DNA of 5,693 nucleotides from an uncultured Veillonella sp. (GTDB lineage Bacteria; Bacillota; Negativicutes; Veillonellales; Veillonellaceae), in assembly GCF_905209685.1 (NCBI RefSeq), contig NZ_CAJLUB010000117.1:1-5693 (forward strand). Reading direction: 5' to 3'. The notes under the pieces were generated by a model. It made no database searches and was not told where the DNA came from. It saw nothing but the letters and a program-made list of their open reading frames with translations. The position numbers and the translations under genes are program-made. Shown piece after piece: positions 1 to 5,693 of this stretch (its first letter is position 1; each line of letters starts with the position of its first letter).

Positions 1-109
1 AACTAACAGTACAAGTATTAAAATCCTCAGGTGTACCAGCTGTAACAAGAGCCCACCGTTTTTCAAACATAGTAAATGCTTTATAGTCTTTAGATTCAAA
101 TGGTTTCAT
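1..109 (-). CDS. Flavin reductase family protein, N-terminal fragment (cut by window edge)
   Basis: This minus-strand gene starts with ATG at 109-107 and runs off the left edge after 36 codons. The visible peptide differs from the first 36 residues of the complete flavin reductase at 3045-3581 at only four positions (A3P, S13T, D17K, A29D), so it is a close paralog. The start is fixed by a GGAGGT ribosome binding site at 114-119 that is identical in the complete copy, and by a conserved promoter at 163-191. The family binds FMN in a split-barrel fold and reduces free flavin, or uses flavin to reduce small substrates, in the cytoplasm; the substrate cannot be told. The visible part contains the conserved NTCTVS segment that begins the flavin-binding strand region. 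Whether the gene is intact beyond the edge cannot be seen. Confidence 0.85.
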   Translation of the reverse strand, partial: MKPFESKDYKAFTMFEKRWALVTAGTPEDFNTCTVS

Positions 110-162
110 AATGACCTCCGGTTTATCTTATTTTCCCAACCTCGTATAACTATCCTAACCCC

Positions 163-191
163 ATTATATAATGCACTAATATACAGTACAA
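163..191 (-). promoter_or_regulatory. Sigma-70-type promoter of the left flavin reductase
   Basis: On the minus strand the -35 hexamer TTGTAC (191-186) is followed by a 17-nt spacer and a perfect -10 TATAAT (168-163). The predicted start of transcription near 156 gives a leader of roughly 47 nt to the ATG at 109. The same -35/-10 pair with the same 17-nt spacing is found upstream of the complete paralog (3634-3662), and the hexamers are kept although neighbouring bases differ. The region between 192 and 283 must also contain the divergent promoter of the plus-strand gene at 284, but I could not identify one with good hexamers and spacing. Confidence 0.7.
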
Positions 192-283
192 TAAGTATTA
201 TGTAATATAATTATACTTAGTAACATAACCAATGGATTATGACAGTATCAATAGATATGAGAGTATAAACGGGAGATACTACC

Positions 284-1633
284 ATGACAAAACTACCACT
301 ATTAGCGGGTGCTTTTATGATAAGCACTATATTATCACCAATAGGAGCCATCGATGTTAATATTCCTGGTGCAGATTCGAAGATTCCAAAGGATGCCTAC
401 ATAAATTATCAAGCCACGAGCCCTGATATTGAAAAGGATGTAGCAAACTATGTGGAAGCACTAAAGTTAACAGACAAGGCTAATGGTATTAGTAAAAACG
501 AAATTGAGTATGCTAAAGCTGCCTCTATATATCGCAGTCAACATTACCATAATACAGTTATCTCCATTCACGACAATTACAACCAAATTCGGCTTTCATT
601 CCCTATAGCGGGCATAAAAAGTGATTATGATATAGGACGTTACAAAAATCCAAGTCGAACTATTGAGGACCATCGAGTATTAACCAATAATGGGAGTCTC
701 AATTTAGAAATTGACTATGCTGATTACAAAGACTATGACTGGCGTAACACAAAAATAGCTTATGAAAAACTAACCGACAAGAATGTTCGTGATTTCTTTC
801 AGGACAGGGCAAAACGTAATCCAGCAAAACACATTTCTGATATAAAGGGCACTGTATTTTCATATCCTACTGTTACCTACAGCACTTGGGATAGTATGAA
901 GATGCCGCACGTTGAAAACGGTAAAAAAACAACTCTTACCATCGACACGATCAATTTTAAATTTAAGGGCTATAACATGCGTTCCCCTTTATATCACGCA
1001 GGGTTTGTCTATTATGATAACAACCCCGTTCTGAACAAAGTTCCTACAGATAAATTATTGGCTAATTATGTGCTTCCTTCTGTGCAAAATCTAAATGAAT
1101 TAAATCAATATTCACGCATAGAAAACTTAAACGGTGTACAATACCGCGTACCAAAAGACGCTATATACATAGGTGAGGAAAAAGGCACCGAGTACCAAGA
1201 TATTAGATACTACAAAAAGGGGAACATAACATTCTTTGTTTCTACTAATAATATTCCTAAAAACCCATATGCGCGTGATCTTGTTATAAACGGTCATTAC
1301 AATTTTAACATTAATTTAGATACGTTCTGGGATATTTACTATTACCAACCAACATCAGATTATATTAATTATACCGTTATATGGAATAATAATATTCCTG
1401 GACTATCCACACACATCTATACACCTCATAAGAATGATCACATCCTAACCTTTCAATCCTATGATGGGACCTATAGCTTTACCTATATCATCTTTTATCC
1501 AAGTTTTTTAAGTGTTGAAGAGATTCAAAAATTACGAAATATGATTGAGTTTTTTGAGTCTACCAATAATCCTAGCTTTAAACTAAAAGAGCATGTTTTA
1601 TTCCCAGATACAGAGGAGAGCCATGCCCATTAA
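284..1633 (+). CDS. Exported protein of unknown function, paralog A (449 aa)
   Basis: I do not recognise this family. Residues 1-22 form a Sec signal peptide (K3, a hydrophobic core, cleavage probable after IGA) with no lipobox cysteine, so the mature protein is likely free in the periplasm or released. Five blocks are shared with the proteins at 1768-3009 and 4397-5653: a post-cleavage PGADSKIPKDAYINY motif (about 28-42), TVISIHDNYNQIRLSFP (91-107), ANYVLPSV plus YSRIE and YRVPKDA (260-293), VIWNNNIPG (365-373), and a C-terminal segment ending RNMIEFF (397-424). The stretch between blocks 2 and 3 is about 150 residues, clearly longer than in the paralogs (about 114 and 103), and looks unrelated to them. 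The protein is rich in Asn, Tyr and Lys, has no cysteine, and shows no transmembrane segment after the signal. GGGAG at 271-275, 8 nt before the ATG, supports the start. It is transcribed alone, opposite to all other genes here. Confidence 0.85.
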   Translation: MTKLPLLAGAFMISTILSPIGAIDVNIPGADSKIPKDAYINYQATSPDIEKDVANYVEALKLTDKANGISKNEIEYAKAASIYRSQHYHNTVISIHDNYNQIRLSFPIAGIKSDYDIGRYKNPSRTIEDHRVLTNNGSLNLEIDYADYKDYDWRNTKIAYEKLTDKNVRDFFQDRAKRNPAKHISDIKGTVFSYPTVTYSTWDSMKMPHVENGKKTTLTIDTINFKFKGYNMRSPLYHAGFVYYDNNPVLNKVPTDKLLANYVLPSVQNLNELNQYSRIENLNGVQYRVPKDAIYIGEEKGTEYQDIRYYKKGNITFFVSTNNIPKNPYARDLVINGHYNFNINLDTFWDIYYYQPTSDYINYTVIWNNNIPGLSTHIYTPHKNDHILTFQSYDGTYSFTYIIFYPSFLSVEEIQKLRNMIEFFESTNNPSFKLKEHVLFPDTEESHAH

Positions 1634-1671
1634 AACATCGTTCAAAATCTAATAAGATGTGTAACCAAAAC

Positions 1672-1710
1672 AGCCAGTACTGCAAATCGCAATACTGGCT
1701 CTTTTTCTTT
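1672..1710 (+). terminator. Rho-independent terminator after paralog A
   Basis: AGCCAGTA (1672-1679) pairs perfectly with TACTGGCT (1693-1700). A C/A mismatch and a further TGC/GCA pairing sit above it, closing a 5-nt loop (1684-1688). The stem is followed by CTTTTTCTTT on the plus strand, a good U-tract for the gene ending at 1633. The convergent gene ending at 1768 would meet the same hairpin followed by GTTTTGG, so it may also slow transcription from that side, less efficiently. The remaining intergenic bases (1711-1767) hold nothing I can name. Confidence 0.85.
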
Positions 1711-1767
1711 CTCTATTTCTTTTTATGCATAAGTATATCTACACATAGACAAAATATTAGTTAAGCT

Positions 1768-3009
1768 TTAAGGCAATTTAAAAACATCAGCTTCCCAAAT
1801 GTACTTCAACGCAGGAAACTCTTGCTTATACAGACGATTGATCAATTTTGCCATTTCTACCATATTACGAATATCATGATAAGACGTCTTCACCGTATTG
1901 GCTTTATAAACAACTTCAATGCTGTACACATATTTATCATCACGGATTGTAAAATATGTATAATTAATACCATTATCAAATTTTACACTGCCACTAAATG
2001 CAGGCATACCATTACGCCAAATAGTCGCATTATCATTAACTGAATATGAGTATTTTCGGCTCATCGTATCCATCGTAGTAAAAGCACCTGAATAAAAATG
2101 TTTTTCATCATTTGGAAAAATCGGACGGCGCTTAATCAGCTGCACTATATCCCCCACCTTATAAACGCGCGTTTCCTCACCATAGGAGGTAGGCTCATAA
2201 TCGGCTTTTCTCGTACTATTCTTGAGCACACGATATTCAAGGTTTCCCCATTTCTCAACATTAGAATAGCGATCTATCGCTTTTGTATCCTCTACCGATG
2301 GAATCACATAATTCGCTAAAGCCCCTTCTGCATACCTAATATGATCTGGATTGCCATTACCACGATTTATGATGTTAACACGATATACATGGTTCGTATC
2401 ACTAGGCAGGGAAAACTCAACACCCGTACTCGTAAGCGGCTCAGCTTTCTCTTCTTTTCCGGGGATGCGTGTCATAATCCCATACTTCTGCTGCCATTGA
2501 CCATTTTTTACCGTTTTATATGTGAAAGCTCGATCCGTATAGGTAGTCTTATCATCCACATCGACTACGATATCTGCATTCATACTTTTAATATAATATT
2601 GAGGGATACCATTTACGACATTAACAACTGAATTAGTGTTATCATTAATCGCCTTACTTTCAAGACTTGGATAAGGCATAGAAAAGCGAATATGCTGTGT
2701 ATCATCGTCAAAGATGAACACTGTACTCTGATTAGCTTGGCGTTTTAAAAACTTGGCATTACCATCCATATATGCCTTAGCTTGCTCTACCGTCCTACGC
2801 CCATTTTTCACAGTCTGTGCTACCACAGGGCCTGAGCGACGTCTAAACTGAGACTCTACCAGATCCATATCAACACTATTATAAGAATAGCTTTCATAAG
2901 CAGTATCAGGCACCATGGCATCTCCACCAGGAAGATTTATATTGGCAGCATGTACTGTTACTATAAGGCCAAACGAATAAAGGCCTATTAAAATCGCTCT
3001 TTTAATCAT
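1768..3009 (-). CDS. Exported protein of unknown function, paralog B (413 aa)
   Basis: This is the second member of the unrecognised exported family. Residues 1-21 are a Sec signal peptide (K3, R4, hydrophobic core, cleavage probable after VHA) with no lipobox. The family blocks are present: LPGGDAMVPDTAYESY (26-41), STVFIFDDDTQHIRFSMP (95-112), LANYVIPSV plus YRVLKNS (231-265), ATIWRNGMPAF (328-338) and a C-terminal segment with YSIEVVY and RNMVEM (360-386). The region between blocks 2 and 3 (113-230) and the tail after 386 do not resemble the paralogs. There is no cysteine. The start is set by GAGGG at 3016-3020, 6 nt before the ATG. The flavin reductase stop lies 35 nt upstream with no hairpin between, so the two genes are probably one operon. 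Open frames on the opposite strand inside it (1822-2631) are shadows. Confidence 0.85.
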   Translation of the reverse strand: MIKRAILIGLYSFGLIVTVHAANINLPGGDAMVPDTAYESYSYNSVDMDLVESQFRRRSGPVVAQTVKNGRRTVEQAKAYMDGNAKFLKRQANQSTVFIFDDDTQHIRFSMPYPSLESKAINDNTNSVVNVVNGIPQYYIKSMNADIVVDVDDKTTYTDRAFTYKTVKNGQWQQKYGIMTRIPGKEEKAEPLTSTGVEFSLPSDTNHVYRVNIINRGNGNPDHIRYAEGALANYVIPSVEDTKAIDRYSNVEKWGNLEYRVLKNSTRKADYEPTSYGEETRVYKVGDIVQLIKRRPIFPNDEKHFYSGAFTTMDTMSRKYSYSVNDNATIWRNGMPAFSGSVKFDNGINYTYFTIRDDKYVYSIEVVYKANTVKTSYHDIRNMVEMAKLINRLYKQEFPALKYIWEADVFKLP

Positions 3010-3044
3010 ACAATTCCCTCAATATAAATAAGTTGTATATAAGA

Positions 3045-3581
3045 CTAGCCCTCTATAGCCTCAACTACTTCGCCGATATACATATAGTGTGGTTCCCAGC
3101 GATCTTTGCCAACTTGGGTATACATAGACGGATTGGCTGCATAATATTCCTTTACGTTATCCGCTAAGTGAGCTTCGTCAAATTGATGTTCATACAGTTT
3201 TTTACATACAAATGTTAAATCTGCTTCTTTGAAAGTTACGCCATCACCTGCTGCAACCGGTGTTAAACCAGAGTTAGCCACCTTATCTTCATCGCGGCCC
3301 GAATGAGAACCCAAATAACCAAGCGCCTTGCGATAGCTTTCAGGAAAGAAACTAACGGTAAAAGTATCGTATTTAGCCATAAACTCTTGAGTGTAACGAG
3401 CCGGATGGATATACACCGTCACCGTGGACATGTCACCACCATTAGGTCCCCATACATTGCCCATACTGCCCCAACTAACCGTACAAGTATTAAAAGCCTC
3501 AGGCGTACCAGCTGTAACAAGAGCCCAACGATCCTCAAACATAGAAAACGCTTTATAATCTTTTGATTCAAATGCTTTCAT
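3045..3581 (-). CDS. Flavin reductase family protein (FMN-binding split barrel, 178 aa)
   Basis: The protein matches, by recognition, the flavin reductase-like domain family, whose members bind FMN in a split-barrel fold and reduce flavins with NAD(P)H or carry bound flavin for another reduction. Typical pieces are NTCTVSWGSMGNVWG (31-45, flavin-binding strand and loop), VTVYIHPARYTQEF (54-67), DTFTVSFF (72-79) and GYLGSHSGRDEDKV (88-101); about 178 aa is a normal single-domain length. It has no signal peptide and two cysteines (C33, C126), so it is cytoplasmic, unlike every other complete gene product here. The start is supported by GGAGGT at 3586-3591 and by a close second copy at 1-109 with the same start context. 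It leads a likely two-gene operon with the exported protein at 1768-3009. Substrate and physiological role are not evident; a link to the exported partner is only inferred from gene order. Confidence 0.88.
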   Translation of the reverse strand: MKAFESKDYKAFSMFEDRWALVTAGTPEAFNTCTVSWGSMGNVWGPNGGDMSTVTVYIHPARYTQEFMAKYDTFTVSFFPESYRKALGYLGSHSGRDEDKVANSGLTPVAAGDGVTFKEADLTFVCKKLYEHQFDEAHLADNVKEYYAANPSMYTQVGKDRWEPHYMYIGEVVEAIEG

Positions 3582-3695
3582 AATGACCTCCGGTTTATCT
3601 TATTTCCCAACATCGTCTAATTCTCCTAATCACATTATATGATGCATTAATATACGTTACAATAAGAATTATATTATACAAATATACGAATAAAC
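3473..3695 (-). repeat. Duplicated flavin reductase 5' end, leader and promoter, right copy
   Basis: This is the counterpart of 1-223. Similarity covers the first 36 codons, the ribosome binding site, the leader and the promoter, and fades near 3695, immediately before the terminator hairpin at 3700-3741. The coding part cannot be compared beyond codon 36 because the left copy leaves the window. Confidence 0.85.
3634..3662 (-). promoter_or_regulatory. Sigma-70-type promoter of the flavin reductase / paralog B operon
   Basis: On the minus strand TTGTAA (3662-3657), a 17-nt spacer and TATAAT (3639-3634) form a good housekeeping promoter. The predicted leader is about 46 nt and ends in GGAGGT before the ATG at 3581. 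Hexamers and spacing are the same as in the left copy at 163-191. The leader is too short for a flavin-sensing riboswitch. Confidence 0.75.
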
Positions 3696-3699
3696 TAAT

Positions 3700-3741
3700 A
3701 AAATCCGGGCTAATTCTATGAATTAAAAGCTCGGCTTTTTT
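3700..3741. terminator. Probable bidirectional terminator between the two minus-strand pairs
   Basis: On the plus strand CCGGGCT-AATTC (3705-3716) pairs with GAATT-(AAA bulge)-AGCTCGG (3720-3734) around a 3-nt loop, with one mismatch in the outer stem. It is followed by six Ts (3736-3741). On the minus strand, the direction in which the gene ending at 3764 is read, the hairpin is followed by a short ATTTTATT tract. It therefore probably ends transcription from the 4339-3764 gene and shields the flavin reductase promoter just downstream. The better U-tract faces the other way, where no plus-strand gene is nearby. Confidence 0.7.
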
Positions 3742-3763
3742 CATAGATATGGTAAGAATATAA

Positions 3764-4339
3764 TCATTTATAAATTAAAATCTTGCTGACTTTATCGCCT
3801 TTTTGTTCAAATTGTATGCCATGCATCATATCAGTTCGATAGCGGTATTTCCCATAAAACCATCGATTGTTAGTATCTACTAAATCGGGTCTGCCATATA
3901 CATTAAGGACCTTTCGCATGGAGTCGCCTACGGCAATGCCTCTATGTGTTGTGGCATCACGATTCTCGATCATCATATAGGTAACAATAGGACCCACACC
4001 ATCCATTTTAAAGTTTCCAAATGTAACCCCACCATAGGTAAGTCCTCTACTAGTTTCTTTAGTAGGCTGTCCTAGACTAGCTTTTACACTATCAAAGGTA
4101 TTACCTAATGAAACACCAAGGATCATCATATCCTCCTCTGGTAAGGTAGCTCCTACAATTTGTCCACCCGCATAATGCGTATATTGCTCAGCTTTGGGCC
4201 AATCATAAGATTGTTTCGCGGCATTCGTTTCTAGACGGTCCCAAGTTTTACTCAGCCAACTCGCATCAGCTTCATAACTATAACCACTTACCAATTGTAG
4301 GCCTATAACAAGCCCCATAACCATATATTTTGTTTTCAT
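3764..4339 (-). CDS. Small exported protein with two BamE/SmpA-like half repeats (191 aa)
   Basis: Residues 1-26 look like a Sec signal peptide (K2, K4, hydrophobic 6-19, possible cleavage after ADA at 26) with no lipobox cysteine. The mature part has two related segments: GVSLGNTFDSVKASLGQP (75-92) and GIAVGDSMRKVLNVYGRP (134-151), each followed by strand-like sequence (YGGVTFGNF at 102-110; WFYGKYRY at 160-167 and KVSKILIY at 183-190). The pattern 'G-hydrophobic-x-hydrophobic-G-(D/N)-(S/T) then helix then G-x-P' is typical of BamE/SmpA-like two-helix, three-strand modules found in many envelope proteins of Firmicutes and proteobacteria. A specific role in outer membrane protein assembly is not shown. 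Start support is GGAGAGAG at 4343-4350. It follows paralog C by 57 nt on the same strand with no clear promoter or terminator between, so co-transcription is likely. Confidence 0.75.
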   Translation of the reverse strand: MKTKYMVMGLVIGLQLVSGYSYEADASWLSKTWDRLETNAAKQSYDWPKAEQYTHYAGGQIVGATLPEEDMMILGVSLGNTFDSVKASLGQPTKETSRGLTYGGVTFGNFKMDGVGPIVTYMMIENRDATTHRGIAVGDSMRKVLNVYGRPDLVDTNNRWFYGKYRYRTDMMHGIQFEQKGDKVSKILIYK

Positions 4340-4396
4340 AGTCTCTCTCCTAAAATTTCTTATAATTAGCTCAAACTACATTCACTATATTACACA

Positions 4397-5653
4397 CTAT
4401 TGATTCAATAGCTTAACCCACTCCATATACCAAGGAATAAATATAGGTCCACTTTCTAGTTTCTCTTTATAGGTTCCATCTTCTCTCCATTGTGGACCGT
4501 TTCTAAGTTTGACTGCATCATCAAAGCCTACATATTCAATCATATCTCTCCATTGTTTATGTGTATAAGAGGTCTTACTTTCATCATAATTAATACGATA
4601 ACTGTAAAAGTACACAGAATCTTTCACAACATGACGGAGATAAGACTCTCCATTAGGCTTGTAAGAATCGATCAAAGAGCCTGCGATACCATTATTCCAT
4701 ACGACTGCATATTGTGTAGGTGTTTCTAAATCGTTATACTTTCTCAAAAAGGATAATATGGAACTCTTGATGACCGTTCCATCTCGTTTTTCACCCAATA
4801 TGGAGGTACGCACTACACGTATCTTGGCCCCTGTATCCTCATAGGTTCTCACATCATATTGAATATTCTCTACAGCCTCACTCACTAACTTTGCAGTCTT
4901 AGGAACACGATAACTGAAATTTCCCCAATGCTCAACACGACTATAATTATCTAATCCAGACAAGGATTCTATAGATGGAATAATATAATTACTCATCACA
5001 ACTTCCGGTGATTTATCCTGATACGGATCCTCCGTATTAACCCAACCGCCATAACTAATCCCATAGGTAGTCTTTGAGTCATTCGGTGTAAACTCCGTAT
5101 ACATTACATGGGCATTGTTTGACATTAGCTTCCAAGATGCATCGTGCAAACCTGGATATGTATATTTCCCTTCTTTTTCAGCATATTTATTGAGCGCTTT
5201 ACCATGTGGAGGCCCTACTACTAAAAATGAACTAAGGCTTCGTACAGCATATAACGGCCCTTTTCCAGACTTAGACTCTACAGTATCTCCACGAAAGCTA
5301 ATGTTTGGTACGGATAATCGAATATTCTTATCCCCTTCATGAAGCAATACAACGGTAGACTGAGAATAATCTGCTAACTCCAACGCCTTAGCCAAACCAG
5401 GGCGTTCTCGATACAACTTATCCATCCCAGATGTAGGATTTACAGGTTGTGATTTTATAAATTCACTATAATCCTCTGCATTCTGCTCCGCCACTTCATT
5501 AATATGACGATAATTCTCATACGCATTAGCAGGAATACTCGCGTCTGCTCCAGGCATAGGCGGTTGTCCGGCTGGCACTTCGATCTGTACAGCACTTACA
5601 TTCATGGTGAAAGCAGTGGTTAGTGCCATCATAATTAAACTTTTACGTAACAT
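4397..5653 (-). CDS. Exported protein of unknown function, paralog C (418 aa)
   Basis: This is the third member of the unrecognised exported family. Residues 1-21 are a Sec signal peptide (R3, K4, hydrophobic core, cleavage probable after VSA) with no lipobox. The family blocks are MPGADASIPANAYENY (33-48), STVVLLHEGDKNIRLSVP (99-116), SNYIIPSI plus YSRVEHWG and YRVPKTA (221-254), YAVVWNNGIAG (315-325), and YSYRINY with RDMIEYV (349-375). Between the cleavage site and block 1 it has an extra Pro-rich stretch of about seven residues (PAGQPPM) absent from A and B. The tail after 375 is longer than in A or B and rich in Trp (W389, W408, W412). There is no cysteine. The start is supported by GAGAGGG at 5658-5664, 4 nt before the ATG. 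Only 40 nt of upstream sequence is visible and no convincing promoter is seen in it. Confidence 0.85.
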   Translation of the reverse strand: MLRKSLIMMALTTAFTMNVSAVQIEVPAGQPPMPGADASIPANAYENYRHINEVAEQNAEDYSEFIKSQPVNPTSGMDKLYRERPGLAKALELADYSQSTVVLLHEGDKNIRLSVPNISFRGDTVESKSGKGPLYAVRSLSSFLVVGPPHGKALNKYAEKEGKYTYPGLHDASWKLMSNNAHVMYTEFTPNDSKTTYGISYGGWVNTEDPYQDKSPEVVMSNYIIPSIESLSGLDNYSRVEHWGNFSYRVPKTAKLVSEAVENIQYDVRTYEDTGAKIRVVRTSILGEKRDGTVIKSSILSFLRKYNDLETPTQYAVVWNNGIAGSLIDSYKPNGESYLRHVVKDSVYFYSYRINYDESKTSYTHKQWRDMIEYVGFDDAVKLRNGPQWREDGTYKEKLESGPIFIPWYMEWVKLLNQ

Positions 5654-5693
5654 AAAACCCTCTCTTTTTCTTCTCTCACATTACAACAAAATA

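Larger units (their letters stand above)
1..223 (-). repeat. Duplicated flavin reductase 5' end, leader and promoter, left copy
   Basis: This segment aligns with 3473-3695 in the same orientation. By hand I count 12 mismatches over the 109 coding bases and about 12 differences (including one single-base gap) over the next 92 noncoding bases up to about 201. The alignment then becomes weaker (about 65% over 23 AT-rich bases) and is lost near 223, just upstream of paralog A's own leader. The left end is set by the window edge, so the full length of the duplication is unknown. Confidence 0.85.

Noticed and set aside
1..223. Insertion sequence or transposon as the cause of the repeated segment.
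   Set aside because: No transposase, terminal inverted repeats or target-site duplication is visible; the repeat is a gene start with its promoter.
239..269. Promoter for paralog A from ATGACA (239-244) and TATAAA (264-269).
   Set aside because: The spacer would be 19 nt and transcription would begin inside the ribosome binding site at 271-275, leaving no usable leader.
284..352. Lipoprotein signal in paralog A (and likewise B, C and the 191-aa protein).
   Set aside because: There is no cysteine after the hydrophobic core in any of the four, so lipid attachment is not possible.
1822..2631. Three plus-strand open frames of 73-96 codons opposite paralog B.
   Set aside because: They lie wholly inside a well-supported minus-strand gene with a signal peptide and family motifs, and their translations look like antisense shadows without recognisable features.
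3578..3613. Possible 11-codon leader peptide on the minus strand whose TGA overlaps the ATG of the flavin reductase (ATGA), preceded by an AGGAG-like site.
   Set aside because: In the closely similar left copy the start codon is changed to AGG and an extra base shifts the frame, so the reading frame is not conserved although the surrounding leader is.
3582..3633. Flavin-sensing riboswitch in front of the flavin reductase.
   Set aside because: The predicted leader is only about 46 nt, far too short for an FMN aptamer, and no structured element is visible.

Overview
This window carries a small accessory-looking cluster of exported proteins of unknown function, interleaved with a flavin reductase gene that is present in full once and cut off at the left edge once. 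The DNA is AT-rich, the ribosome binding sites are strong and purine-rich (GGAGGT, GAGGG, GGAGAG types), and the signal peptides are Sec-type without a lipobox. This points to a low-GC Firmicutes-lineage bacterium. My best guess is a Negativicutes member such as Veillonella, but that is an impression from protein style, not a proven assignment.

Layout, left to right. Positions 1-109 hold the first 36 codons of a flavin reductase on the minus strand. It has its own promoter in 163-191. A plus-strand gene (284-1633) then encodes exported paralog A (449 aa). It ends at a good hairpin terminator (1672-1710), placed between it and the convergent minus-strand gene at 1768-3009, which encodes exported paralog B (413 aa). 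B lies 35 nt downstream of a complete flavin reductase (3045-3581, minus), and the two probably share the promoter at 3634-3662. A bidirectional-looking terminator (3700-3741) separates this pair from the next minus-strand pair: exported paralog C (4397-5653, 418 aa), followed 57 nt later by a small exported protein with two BamE/SmpA-like half repeats (3764-4339, 191 aa). The start of C is complete, but its promoter lies outside the window or within its last 40 nt.

Two points tie the window together. First, A, B and C are divergent members of one exported family: five short blocks are conserved in the same order, while the centre of the protein differs in sequence and length. I do not recognise the family. 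Second, the left-edge flavin reductase start, its ribosome binding site, leader and promoter are about 87-89% identical to those of the complete gene, so a flavin reductase unit with its promoter has been duplicated. The complete copy is followed by a member of the exported family, so the duplicated unit may be 'flavin reductase + exported protein'; that needs the sequence to the left of the window. No RNA genes, CRISPR arrays, transposases or phage genes were seen.
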